DNA from: Clitoria ternatea
Taxonomy: Eukaryota; Streptophyta; Magnoliopsida; Fabales; Fabaceae
NCBI GenBank assembly: GCA_037962975.1
Contig: CM075676.1
Coordinates: 26,035,001-26,099,000, forward strand
DNA length: 64,000 nt
Reading direction: 5' to 3'
The first letter of the stretch is position 1. Every line of letters starts with the position of its first letter. Shown here in pieces: positions 1 to 11,097 of the stretch. The notes below the pieces were generated by a model. It had not been told where the DNA came from. It did no database searches and saw only the letters and a program-made list of their open reading frames with translations. Both the position numbers and the translations under genes were made by a program.

Positions 1-1880
1 TTACTAATTATATATGTTCTTAAACATTGAGCTAATCGTGTTTTATTTGGTTCAATAACATACCTCATTTGCTCCCCTTACTATGTTTAAAGCTGCTTTT
101 TAATTAAAACTGGCTATTCAACAAGTAGTCAACATTATCTTAAGAAAACATAGTAGTAGTTCTTAATTTTGATTTACAATAGTAAAGCTTTAAAATTCAA
201 AGTTTGAACCTATGCTTTTTGATTGACTACCCAAACTCCACTACCAGAATAGTCTGGTGGGTAAACTAGTAGGAATTAATTCATATGAAAAACTTTGAAA
301 AATATACCCATTCAGAACTCATTATGATAGTAAGATTTTCTTTACCAAGTTTTTCTATATAATATCATGATAAACTATAACAAGCATGTCAATTTATCTA
401 GGTATGTTCTCCATGATAGATAAAAAGAAAAACATAAAATGTATGATAATATAACTCAATTCAATTTCTATTTATCGTACTAATAATGCTAAATAGTACT
501 CACTACTTGTTGAAAACCAGTGAGGTAGATGGCAAGTGAGCATTCATCTTGTCCAGGACAAAGGGCAGCCATTGTGACATCGGTGATGGCATATTTTCAT
601 GTAATAATAATAATTTCTCCTCAAACTGGGAGGATACCACTCACCAACATCCTATAATAACAACCTGTAAATACATTTTTTAACACTAGTATCATATTTT
701 CATGCTCTTACCCAATTTTAAAATAATCTTTTTAAAATAATGTATGCTCGAATAGAATACTTAAAATCAAACTAGAAAAAAAAATCCACGTCGAAATTAT
801 AATGCCAATGTATCTTTTTCCTTCATATTCAATTCATTAAAGCCTGGTAAGTTTAAAGTTTCTAGAATTGGGCCAATCAGCCTAGAGTTTGGATAACAAG
901 GTTGGCTTGCTCAACTTTTGAGCTGCTTGGACAGGGTTCAATTGCTCACAATTTATTAGCCTTTGTAAATTATATATATATTTCTTTTCCCTGTTTTTGC
1001 CATTAAGTTAATATACCATAGAATATCAGAATTGGTTTTTCTCTGGCATGTGTTTTCTCTCTTATAAAGTTTTTTGCTTCCTAAAATCACTTCAAATCAA
1101 CATCCCTGCCTATTCACTAAAAAAGCATTCAAACACATACATATTTTTTAAAATCATATATATAATGCAGGTGTGACTGATATGTAAATGCAGATCAGTA
1201 CAACGCAGTTTCTGCTTTAACTAGTTATTGCAAAGAATTGAGAATATATACATGGTGAAAATTTTCCTTTGATTTTAACTTGTTATTGCAAGACTAACGA
1301 AACTGGAAAGGATCGGCGATGCATCGATCGATCGATGTGAAAATTATTCTAGCAGATTATAAAAATTCTACAACTGTTTAATATCATATAAATGCATAAA
1401 CAGAAGCTATATCAGTGTTTAACTTTTGCATGGGATATTCAGATATTTCGATGCTTATGCCCCCCTAAATTGAATTTTAGAAGTTAAATTGACGAGATGA
1501 ATCACCAACAAAATTCTCACGTAATAGAACCGGTTGATCCAAAACCAGATGATGCCTGGTTGCTGAGCATAAATTAATAATCATTCCAGAAGGTATATAT
1601 AGTATAAAATAGCAATGTACAAATATATAATTAATTAGGTATAGGTTCGTAGGAGTATAAGTTTGGTGGGTGGAATGTCTTTTTGTTTGACATATAGAAA
1701 CGTGCCCTTTCTCATTTGCCAAAATAATACTATAATTAGATTATGAAGGTTGTTTGACATATATAATTATGATCAATGACTTCAGAATATCCCCGAATTG
1801 AACCTCGTAGAGCAGAGATGTAGACTCGTTGTCTTTTTATTGACTTATCTTTTTTATGGCACTACTTTAGAACGTGCTCC
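1..1880. other. AT-rich intergenic DNA, no gene recognised
   Basis: No reading frame here resembles a known protein on either strand. The stretch is AT-rich with scattered homopolymers. A short ATCG microsatellite lies near 1317-1336. I looked on the minus strand for the missing C-terminal half of the adjacent BAHD gene (an HXXXD or DFGWG-coding segment) and did not find it. Confidence 0.6.
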
Positions 1881-2303
1881 TTATAAGCGGTAAATGTATG
1901 ATTGAACAATGGGTGGGACATCAATAGGGGAGAGAATATCAGATATGGTCATGTTTAGAGTGGCATAGATAAATTTGGCTCCGGGGCTATTTTTGTAATC
2001 AACAAAAACAACATATGATGGAGGGTCTTGGGTTTTTTGGGTCACAAGACGACCAGCCAAAGGGTAAAAGTGGGAGAGTGCAAGGGAAAGAGAGTGCTTG
2101 AGGTTGTTTAACGGATTTTGGATGAAGTGTTGTGGATCAACAAGTGGTGTGGGCTTCTTGAAGAGCATGCCCTTTTGGATGTAGTTGACAGACAACATAG
2201 CTATATCCCATGGGGCCAAATGGCAGATTTGGTTTGACTCTTGGGTGGGGCTTTCTGGCGTCACGAAACATTCTGAAACACGTTCAACTGCAGGGGTACT
2301 CAT
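1881..2303 (-). pseudogene. BAHD (HXXXD-type) acyltransferase, N-terminal fragment
   Basis: BAHD enzymes transfer acyl groups from acyl-CoA to alcohols or amines in plant secondary metabolism, in the cytosol. The frame starts best at the ATG at 2303 (MSTPAVERV); an upstream in-frame ATG at 2354 would add 17 unconserved residues. Family hallmarks are the LAPWDIAMLSVNYIQKGMLF block, the HSLSLALSHFYPLAGRL block and the SDILSP...VPPIVQS block, which match the uncharacterised At3g50280-type clade as I remember it. The protein stops after about 140 residues, just after VPPIVQS, where the family usually runs to about 440-460. The catalytic HXXXD and the DFGWG motif are absent. It therefore looks like a truncated gene or relic. 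A first exon of an intron-bearing gene is possible, but no partner exon is visible downstream. Confidence 0.85.
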
Positions 2304-2357
2304 CGTGCAAATAGATTCAGATTTTGTGTTGTAAGAGTTTTGGTATCTGAACAATGT

Positions 2358-2364
2358 CTATATA
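2358..2364 (-). promoter_or_regulatory. TATA-like box upstream of the BAHD fragment
   Basis: A TATATAG sequence on the minus strand lies about 55 bp upstream of the preferred start codon at 2303. It is in a plausible position for a core promoter, but such motifs are common in this AT-rich DNA. Confidence 0.35.
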
Positions 2365-3033
2365 GGTTTAAAATTAGTAGTTAGAAGCAGGGGAGGATCG
2401 TTTTACCAAAAGCTGCTGAATCTCACGTAGAGAGAGAAATTATATTTTGCCTTATGTACAATTAAGAGAAAGCCATCCGGAGAAGAGAGTATAAAATAAA
2501 ATTAATTATGGAAATAAAGTGATTTTAAAACATCTTAAAAAAAAGGAGTAGAAACAAATAAGGTGGGGAGAAAGAGAAAATGTTAACAGTCCCATTCTTT
2601 GAAATTTCATACAAATCCTTTCTCTAAATTTGATATTGTGTGTATGCAAAAAGTACTATATATAGTAAAAAAAACATACATTTCATATAAAATTAATGAC
2701 AATATTGTGACATGCTTGTTTAAATTCCTAAAATTTACTCTATGGTCTAATAAAATTAGAGAAAAATTTCCTTATAAGTATGCCCCTGACAATAAACCTT
2801 AAGAACCTAAGCGGTACATAACTTAGAACCACTCAAAAACCTCATTTTTTGATGGTTAATTAAATACACTGTTAACAATCAACTTTGTCATGCAGACCAA
2901 CACACTTTACGTGTGGTTCGTGTTCGGCCCTCATCAGCTTTGACTTCATCGCTATATGTCTTTCCCAGGTAATCCCCTAACGCTAACTTTCTGGCTATGT
3001 GTGTTGTATCTTTTGAAGTGTATGTATGTTGAT
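2365..3033. other. Spacer, no gene recognised
   Basis: AT-rich sequence between the BAHD fragment and the CACTA element. The composition becomes more balanced from about 2880, which may mark the approach to the transposon, but no CACTA terminus or subterminal motif array was found here. Confidence 0.4.
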
Positions 3034-3270
3034 TGTTGTTTGTTAGTGGAGAGCAGAGCTCATTAGGCGATGATTTTGTGTGCTGATAACATGATTTTTT
3101 ATGCATGTGCAATGTTGTTTGTTAGTGGAGAGCAGAGCTCATTAGGCATTGGTTTTGTGTGCTGATAACATGGTTTATGATGCATGTGTAATGTTGTTTG
3201 TTAGTAGAGAGTACATCTCATTAGGCATTGATTTTATGTATTGATAACATGCACTGGTGTTCATAAGTCT
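3034..3270. repeat. Three tandem copies of a 79-bp unit
   Basis: Units begin at 3034, 3113 and 3192, each with TGTTGTTTGTTAGT followed by GAGAGCAGAGCTCATTAGG or a variant and ending near a TGCATGTG motif. The third copy is the most diverged. The repeat lies just upstream of the recognised part of the CACTA element and may belong to its 5' region. Confidence 0.85.
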
Positions 3271-3312
3271 GAATATCATATACAATGCGTATGATATGTT
3301 TATTTATCTATA

Positions 3313-3410
3313 CTGGGAAGTTTTCTGTATGTAACAGGCCATTTGTAAATTTGGGAAATGTCTAGTTTACAGGGGAGACTCTGCCAAAATTTTGACAGGC
3401 TCCCTTTCTT
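3313..3410 (+). repeat. Segment duplicated at 8162-8260
   Basis: About 100 bp around GTAACAGG and ACAGGGGAGACTCTGCC recurs at 8162-8260, between the first two coding pieces of the second CACTA gene. It places this region inside or next to the CACTA element and suggests an internal duplication of an exon or splice region. Confidence 0.7.
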
Positions 3411-3554
3411 AGGGAACTTAAAAAATGAAACTCAACTTTAATAATGTAGGGTTTAGTCGTGTGTGAACCCATTAGATTCCCGTTCAAGTTTCAAAATAAC
3501 CGGTTGATGTACCGTGTTGTGTTGGATCTTGAATTGTCCCGGTTGGACAGTTTG

Positions 3555-3815
3555 GTATGAACTTGTAACCAGTAGGGCGTAACCCATCAATGTTGTATGT
3601 GGTCTATCTTGAGAAGTTGAATGTTCATTTGAAATTTCGGTTACGGTGTTTCGTATTGTCCCCAGGGTGCATATCTGCGTGTGGTGTTTCATACCGTACG
3701 TATCTCTGTGTACTCGGGGACCAATGCGAAATGCTGCCGAAATTTCAAATGAACATCAACCACACAAGATAGACCACATACAACATCGATAGGTTACGGA
3801 TGGTTGCATATTCAT
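3555..3815. repeat. Long imperfect inverted repeat (hairpin) upstream of the transposase
   Basis: The left arm (about 3575-3665) and right arm (about 3710-3800) are reverse complements with few mismatches. For example TTCATTTGAAATTTCGG at left pairs with CCGAAATTTCAAATGAA at right, and TATGTGGTCTATCTTG pairs with CAAGATAGACCACATA. Weaker pairing extends outward to about 3555 and 3815. The loop is about 45 bp. Confidence 0.85.
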
Positions 3816-3964
3816 CCCGAATGGGATAGGGCCCCACCAATTTGCAACATCAAAGAGATACAGTGATTCACAACTGATAGTTAAATAAAAATTTAAAAAT
3901 GTAAAGTAACAGAAATCGTGCTTGTTAGATATTGTAAATGGAGGTACCGGTAAATTGACGATGG

Positions 3965-6900
3965 ATGTACAACTGACTAGATCGCAGTCGGTGAGTGACT
4001 GAGGAGTTTATGATGGGGCTATTGGAGTTCATTCCGTTTGCTACGGCAAACACCCCTGGATTTGAAGCAACTCAGAAGATTCGTTGTCCGTGCTCAAGAT
4101 GCAAATGCATGAGTTTTGAATACGCGGATGATATCATGTGCCACCTAACTGAAAAAGGGTTCATGGAAACATACCACTGCTGGTACAACCATGGTGATCA
4201 GTTACCGCCTAGACCATCAGACGTAACCGTGCAACAGTCTTACTATGAGGTTGGAGGAAACAGGGATACGTACAACAACATAGAACAAATGGTGATGGAT
4301 CATGTTGGGCCCTCCACCGGGCATATGCTAGAACATAATGAGCAAGCAGGTCATGGAGACTCTGACAATGTAGAGGAGGATCCTAATCCGGAGGTGAAGA
4401 GATTTTATGATTTATTAACGGCGGCTCAGACTCCATTGTGGGACGGGTGCAAGAGTCACACTGAGTTATCCGCCTCCCTAGCTGCTTTAAGCCTAAAGGC
4501 AGATTGTAATCTTTCTGGAGGTTGTTTTAATAGGATGGTCAATCTGATGGGTTCCACCATGCCTAGTAATCATAGAATGCCACCAAACCTGTACCATGCT
4601 AAGAAACAAGTGGCAAACTTGGGGTTGGGTTTTGTGAAGATAGAGTGTTGTGTTGGCGGATGTATGCTGTTCAGAAATGAGTTTCTAGATAAGAGTGTCA
4701 CAAAATGCCTGCATTGTAATAAGGAACGCTACAAAACTGTTAAAAGGAGAGGGAAGGTAACCCGGACGGCCAGGAAGAAAATGTGGTACTTCCCTATAAC
4801 ACCGCGTCTTCAACGCCTGTATGCCTCATTATCCACAACAAAACACATGCATTGGCATGCTCTGAACCGAACACAAGAGGGGTTTCTTTGTCATTCTTCC
4901 GACGGGAAAGCTTGGAAGTGTTTGGATGAGTTATATCTGGACTTTTCTGACGACCCGCGCAATGTAAGACTTGGCTTATGTACTGATGGGTTTAACCCGT
5001 TTGGTCAATACGGAAGAGCTTACTCCTGTTGGCCAGTCATACTGACCCCATACAATCTGCCTCCTGATATGTGTATGGAGAGGGAGGTCATGTTTCTATC
5101 TATACTGGTTCCAAGACCCAAAAATCCAAAGGCGAACATAGACGTGTTTTTGTAACCGTTGGTGGAAGAGTTATCACAATTATGGGAGAGTTCCAAGAGC
5201 AATTTTATGATGCGTGCTGTTTTGATGTGGACTATTAACGACTTCCCGGCCTATGGTATGCTTTCTGGATGGTCAACGCCTGGGAAGCTTGCTTGCCCTG
5301 TATGCATGGAACATACCGGGGGGGAATCACTCCCTGTTAGTGCAAGACAAGTTTCTTTGACTGTCATAGAAAGTTTCTACCGTTGGATCACCCGTTTAGG
5401 AGAAACAAAACTGCTTTTAAGAAGAACAAGGTTGTTAATGAACCTCCACCCCGTAGGTTATCTGGTGCACGAGTTTGGCAGAGGGTCAAAGAGTATCCTT
5501 ACATCTGGGACAAGAGTGTTAAGGAGTTTACGGGTTATGGTAAGGAACACCACTGGGTGAAGCAGAGTGTCTTGTGGGATTTGCCATATTGGAAAGACTT
5601 GTTGTTAAGACACAAAATTGATGTCATGCACACTGAACGTAATGTTTTCATGAATATTTTTGACACTGTTATGGACATCAAAGGGAGAACAAAGGACAAT
5701 GAGAAGAGTCGTCTAGACCTTTCGATTTGGTGTTCTAGGAAGGAGTTGGAATTGAGGGATGCGGGACGTGGAAGAATGTTTAAACCCCATGCAAAATATG
5801 TTTTAACTAGACCGCAACAGATTGCTGTGTGTATTTGGATGAATGGGTTGACCCTGCCTGACGGATTCGCTTCTAACTTGAGTAGATGTGTCGACGTGAA
5901 GGAGGGCAGGGTGTTTGGCATGAAAAGTCATGATTGCCATGTGTTTATGCAACAACTACTCCCGTGCGCGTTTCATGCCTTACCGAAGCCTATTTGGAAA
6001 TCGTTGGTTGAGTTGAGTCACTTCTTTAAGGAGTTGACGGCTTCTTCGTTGAATGTAGAGAAACTTGTGAAGATGGAAGAAACTATCCCGGTATGTATTT
6101 GTAAGTTGGAGCAGATTTTCCCACCAAGTTTTTTTTACTCCATGGAGCATTTGCCTATCCATCTACCGTACGAGGCCTTGGTTGGTGGCCCGGTGCAGTA
6201 TCGTTGGATGTATCCATTCGAAAGGTGAACGCCAGAACTCTTTAATTTCTTTGCAAACACTTCTTATAATAGTATTTTCTAACTTAACATTTGTTAATGA
6301 TGTTGAAGATTCTTAGGCTCTTTAAAAGATAAAGTGTCAAGCAAAGCCTGCATTGAAGCATCAATTTGTGAGGCATACTTAGTCGAAGAAATGACAACCT
6401 TTGCTTCTTTCTATTTTCTGACGGAGATAGAAACTAGAATGAGTAGAATTCCCCAGAATCTTGGGGTAGCCAGCCGCACAGGGTTTGATGAACAAATCTC
6501 GATTTTCAACTATCCTGGTTATCCGGGGGGCAAGCTAACAAAATGTTACATTGATAAGAAAGATCGAAAGGCGGCTCACTTGTACATTCTTCTAAATTGC
6601 CCAGAAGTGGAACCCTTTCTTGAGTAAGTCATAAAAGTTATATGTTACATTCTAAACGTAGCTTTTATAGTATCTAAATTTGTTTCCTTTGAATAGCTTA
6701 TATACAGATATGCTAAAACTTAAGCAAAATGATTTAACTGATGACCAAATTCATAGTGAGGTGTCGTCCAAGTTCGTTGGTTAGTTCGCACAACACGTAA
6801 GACCTGTATACCGAGTGTTTTTTATTTGTGCTTCTAACTCCAGGTATCTAACAATGACCTATTTGTTATGTTGTACATAGATACAAGACCCTAACAAACA

Positions 6901-7660
6901 TATTGAAGATGCTTTACTCCAAGCCCTTTCTTGGGGGCCGGTGAAAACTGTTAAAAAATGGCCTATTTACTACGTAAATGGCTACAAGTTTAATAATCTT
7001 CAATGGAGTGAAGGGATGCGTACCCATAACTACGGGGTTTGTGTTAAAGGCACCGCCGGACAGTTGGAAGAAGACTTTTACGGAGTGCTGAGGGAGATTG
7101 TTGAAGTTTCGTTCTCTTTACGACTAAGAAGAGACATTGTTCTATTCAAATGTGATTGGTTCGACAACACTATCGGTGTAGGAACCAAGGTTGACAACAA
7201 GTATGGCTTAGTTGAGGTCAAGAAGAATGGTAGATATAAAGGGTTTGATCCCTTCATTTTTGCCCAACAAGCTGAGCAGGTTTATTACACAGACTTCCCG
7301 GGAGGACATCGGGACTGGTATGCAGTAATCAAGGCCAAGGCCCGAAGTCAGATCACTGACAATGTCTTTGAGGAGGTCGATGACGCTTATCAGCTTGCAC
7401 CACACGAGCTCAACGATGCCAATTTGTTGTTCAACATTGATCCAGTCATAATGGATGAGACACTCGCCACTACGGGGGGTGAACACATTAACAAAGACCT
7501 TGTCTCTCAATCAAAACGGTCTAGGGCTGATCTGGATACTGACGAAGTTGTTCAAACAGATAACCACAGTGACACTGAAAGTGAGGGGGAATTTGAAACT
7601 GAAACAGACACAGAGTATATAGTTGTTAAACATATATACATAGGTTTATATATATCCTGA
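3965..7660 (+). pseudogene. CACTA TNP2-type transposase, four exons, several disablements
   Basis: This would encode the DDE-type transposase that cuts and moves CACTA elements. Domains in order: an N-terminal transposase-associated Cys region (CPCSRCKC) near 4090; the TNP2 domain from about 4850, through CPVCMEHT near 5300 to DVMHTERN near 5625; a DUF4218-like part ending YRWMYPFER near 6220; and a DUF4216-like part near 7130-7330. Likely introns are 6225-6308, 6624-6696 and 6797-6880, all GT-AG with frame kept across them. Disablements: stops at 3974-3976 and 3992-3994 (TGA where the family frame suggests CGA), a stop at 5153-5155, a frameshift near a G-run around 5318-5340 with a stop at 5338-5340, and a TAG at 6782-6784. 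The C-terminus is acidic (ESEGEFETETDTEY). It is not functional as it stands. Confidence 0.92.
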
Positions 7661-7693
7661 GACTAATCTTTCTTTTCATGATTTTATCCATAG

Positions 7694-9526
7694 ATGACGG
7701 GACGTCGACTGCCCTTCAGTAGGGGTGGTGGGTCCAGGACCCCGGCATCCCGTCTGGGGACTCCCACCCCTGGGCAGGAGACCACTCCATCACTACCACA
7801 GCGGACCACTCCATCACCAGGGCAGGAGACCACTCCATCACCACCACCCCGGACCACTCCATCACCACTACAACAGACCACTCCATCACCACCACTATAG
7901 CAGACCACCCTATCACCCCCACAGCTGACCAGCCCAGAGCAGACTCCTGGAGTTGGTGGCTTGGAGGACCATGGCCATCAGGCCACCCCACCTCCGGCAT
8001 CCCCTCTGCCCATGTTGGTACCCGTGCCGGCCGAAGACGAGTAAGTGACTAAAACTCAAATACTTTTATGTTATTTGTATGGTACTTTATATTAAACTTT
8101 AGTGGAAAGACTTGTTGGTTTATTGTATGTTACTTTAATTAGTACTTGTATAGGTTGAATTGTACTGGGCACTCTTCTGTTTGTAACAGGGTAACTATTT
8201 AAACTTGGAAATGTTACATTTACAGGGGAGACTCTGCCGGAATTTTGGGAGTCTCCCTGGATTGTGTGTTATTATACTCCGGATATAATTGTTGTCATTA
8301 CAGCTTTGTTGATAGTAGTCGCACTACCAAGGCGATTACTAAGGTTTTAAAGGCCCAGTGGGATGGTCCATATATATCTTGGACAGATGCGGGGAAGGTT
8401 GTCCAAGATAGGTGGTTTGACACCTTCTCGGTAAGTTACCACATCAATTTGTTGTGATTTGATTTGTAAAATAAACCTCTTATTAATTTTAATTTCTCAT
8501 TTCATTTTACAGCGTGATTACCAGTGGGCAAAGGGTATGATTGGTGAGATTAGGAAGGTCTTTGCCACAAAGACCTCCAAAATCATCAAGAGTACCCTTT
8601 GGAAGGTGAGGGACAAGGGTGAGCGCCCTCGTTGGATCCCGGAGGACCATTGGGATGGGATGGTCCAGAAGTGGGGCGGTGTCCCGTTCCAGCAGGCGAG
8701 TGCTCGGAACAGGGCAAACACAGCCGCCGATGCCGCAGCCTCAGTTTACACTGGGGGTAGCATTTCAACCCTCGAGCACAAGAAAAGATTTGTAAGTATA
8801 TTTATGTTAAACATTTCTTTTATGATTCGTCTGACATGTTTACAAATAATAATCTCAATGTTTTTTGTCCACCACAGGAGCTGAGGGAGCACCGGGAGCC
8901 TTCTTTGTTTGAGGTCATGCAAATGACCAAGAAGAACAAAGCCGGTGCATGGGTAAATCAGAAGACTATGGATCTAGCGGTATTTACTTTTAACTGACAC
9001 ATGCTTATAATTTACAAATCAGCTTACTAATCCTATCATTGTTTTTGAATTTATAGGAGGCGTATCAGGCCAGGAGGGCTGAGAAGGAGGTGGACCTGGT
9101 AGCTTCTACTCCTGAAGGGGAGGTTCCTCCCACCCTATCTTGTTTTGACGACAACGCCATCTATATGGAGGCTATTGGCGGTGTGAACAAGAAAGGGAGG
9201 GTATTTGGATTGGGTGGCGTCGGCACGCAGCTGGCGAAAAGGGGAAGACCCCTTCCTCTGGTCTTCTGACTGAGGTCGTTCAGGTAATTCAAAACCTGAA
9301 CGATGAGCTACAGGAGGAGCGACGTTAGAGGTAGTTGTTGGAGGAGCGGGCCGAGGCGGACCGACAACGGGCCGAGGCGGACCGACGGCGGGCCTAGGAG
9401 CAGCACGTCGAGACTCGTCGGCAACTTGCTCAGCAGCAGGAGCTACTGATGCAGTTGATGGCGAGGCTACCTCCCCCCACTTCCCAGGCGCCCCCACCAC
9501 CACCCCAGGATCCCCCACCACCATGA
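7694..9526 (+). pseudogene. Second CACTA gene, Ptta/En/Spm family (TNPA-like), broken
   Basis: In CACTA elements the second gene makes a protein that binds the subterminal repeats and helps transposition. Here the first exon (from ATG 7694 to about 8041) begins MTGRRLPFSRGGG and holds a Pro/Thr-rich tandem peptide (QTTPSP type) with an in-frame TAG near 7898. Further coding pieces with good GT-AG borders are 8304-8430, 8513-8791, 8878-8979 and 9057 onward. They include DHWDGMVQKWG and the ARNRAN...YTGGS block typical of the plant transposase family PF03004. The tail is a Glu/Arg-rich helical stretch followed by a Pro-rich end; it is shifted in frame after about 9240 and carries TAG stops at 9326, 9332 and 9395. 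Confidence 0.85.
8162..8260 (+). repeat. Second copy of the 3313-3410 segment
   Basis: This copy overlaps an intron or short exon of the second CACTA gene. ACAGGGGAGACTCTGCC is shared with the upstream copy. Confidence 0.7.
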
Positions 9527-9529
9527 TTG

Positions 9530-9870
9530 TATTTTTATTATTTATATACATTGTATATTTGATTTATAGTTTTTATATTATATTTCATTTAGTATTTATT
9601 TTGTCATTCTTCATTTATTATGTCAATATTTATTGGTAATTAAATTCAAATAAAAATGCCTTATTGTAATTATCATTAATAATTTAACCTATTTGATAAA
9701 TAACTTTTATCCATTATTCTGTTTTTAATAATAATTTAATATTTTTAAAAAAATTCAAATTTAATTATAAAATTTTATCAGCTAATACAAAATATAAAAT
9801 ATTAATTTACATTTTTAAAGTTAAATTAAAAAACCTATAAATATTTAAATAATTTTTAAAAATTAAAAAA
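9530..9870. other. AT-rich stretch between the second CACTA gene and the motif array
   Basis: Very AT-rich 3' non-coding part of the transposon. No other feature seen. Confidence 0.6.
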
Positions 9871-10505
9871 TTCCAATTAGCGACGGCGTTAGATGGTCGC
9901 TGTATGGTTTACCAATAGCGACGGCGGACGTGGTCGCTATAGTAGTACCCATAGCGACGGCGGGCGTGGTCGCTGTGTTGCTGTTATTAGCGACGGGTGA
10001 TCTTGGTCGCTATATGGCAACAGTTAGCGACGGCTTTGTTTAGTGAAGCAGAGACCATTGTAGCGACGGCGCTATGCCGTCAGTATTTTAGCGACAGCTG
10101 TCGTGGTCGCTATATGGCAATAGTTAACGACGGCTGGGTTTAGTGAATCAGAGACCGTTGTAGCGACGGTGTTGTGCCGTCAATATTTTAGCGACGGCGC
10201 GCCTGTGGTCGCTGATGTGTTTTCAATGAAGGATTTAGCGACGGCAAGTCTCCGGTCTGAGATGTCGTCGCTAAGGGTTGTAGCGACGGACTTGTGATGA
10301 ATTAGCGACCAATTCATTCCGTCGCTAACAGTTATTTTTTTAGTGGTGGAAGTAGTGACGGTTCTTTACCAATGTTAGCGACGGGAAATGTCGGTCGCTG
10401 ATGTGGTCACTATTTTTCGTGTTCCAGGTCCCTTTCATTTTGTGGTCGCTAACGCGGTCACTAATTAGCGACGGCGTGCGGCGGTCGCTACCTGAGTGTA
10501 GCTAT
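9871..10505. repeat. CACTA subterminal motif array (AGCGACGG / GGTCGCT)
   Basis: Over about 630 bp the motif AGCGACGG(C) occurs roughly 15 times on the plus strand and its complement-type GGTCGCT about 11 times, with small variations. Dense subterminal repeats in both orientations are the binding sites of the TNPA-type protein in known CACTA elements. GC content is much higher than in the flanks. Confidence 0.9.
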
Positions 10506-10525
10506 TACTAATTTTTCTAGTAGTG
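10506..10525 (-). repeat. 3' terminal inverted repeat of the CACTA element
   Basis: The element ends TTTTTCTAGTAGTG at 10525, which reads CACTACTAGAAAAA inward from the end on the minus strand. The sequence that follows (TTTTGATTTGATGG) belongs to repeated segment A, which recurs at 17856 without the transposon. Confidence 0.85.
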
Positions 10526-10581
10526 TTTTGATTTGATGGTTTGTTCCTTATGTGCCTGTTTCATTTTCTTTTATGTTCCAG

Positions 10582-11097
10582 TCGAATATGGAATAAGACT
10601 TGGCTAGCAACCTTTTTTTACAAACCATGTAACTAGGAGTTATTTGTGAAACAGTCTTTGAACATGGAAATGGATATAGTAATGGCAAGGATTTCATTTT
10701 AGGTCATTTTCTAAACATACCTTTAGCAATGTTGTTTTTCTTTTTTAAAATCTTAATTTTTTCTTCATAATATTTTCTTTTTCTTCAAGATTCTGGAATG
10801 AATTGGATCATTCATCTGGACACTGATGAGCTAGTATATCCAATAGGAACCCAAGAGTACTATTCAAGATAGTTGTTATCTAATGTGTCTGGAAATGTTG
10901 ATATGGTTATTTTTCCAAATTATATGAGTGCATGAATTTTATATAGATCGTGAAACTTCTATCATTTGATATAGTTGATCAAACTGTATTCTTTTCTTCT
11001 ATTGATATTCATTGATATTTTTCACTCAACTTTGGAATGTTATTTATATTAAGAAAGAAGTATGGAGCGAGATGATATCAAGAAGCCTTTCAGTGAG
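10582..11097 (+). pseudogene. Glycosyltransferase gene fragment (three exons), copy 1
   Basis: The exons are about 10582-10690, 10790-10923 and 11061-11097. They encode, in order, WNKTWLA then FFYKPCN; a block with WIIHLDTDEL and VDMVIFPNY; and ERDDIKKPFSE. This resembles a conserved plant glycosyltransferase-2-like family; the DTD is likely the metal- and nucleotide-sugar-binding DXD motif. Introns are still present, so this is a genomic fragment and not a processed copy. Stops occur in exon 1 (TAG after KPCN) and exon 2, and the exon 2 donor has changed from GT to AT. Only an internal slice of the gene is present. It is probably a gene fragment carried by a transposon. Confidence 0.75.

Larger units (their letters stand above)
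3313..10525 (+). mobile_element. CACTA (En/Spm) DNA transposon, decayed, 5' end not located
   Basis: The order is typical of plant CACTA elements: a TNP2-type transposase, a second gene of the Ptta/En/Spm family, a subterminal array of short repeated motifs in both orientations, and a terminus reading CTAGTAGTG (CACTACTAG on the other strand) at 10525. Both genes are broken, so the copy is not autonomous. The 5' terminal inverted repeat and its motif array were not found; the start given is the first sequence shared with the element interior, and the true end may be lost. Confidence 0.85.

Noticed and set aside
1861..1875. CACTACTTTAG as a possible 5' terminus of the first CACTA element
   Set aside because: Only the first six to seven bases match the 3' terminus, there is no subterminal motif array after it, and it would place the BAHD fragment inside the element.
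7684..8000. Overlapping Val/Gly-rich, His/Pro-rich and Trp/Ser-rich frames on both strands
   Set aside because: They are shadows of the Pro/Thr-rich tandem-coding exon of the second CACTA gene.
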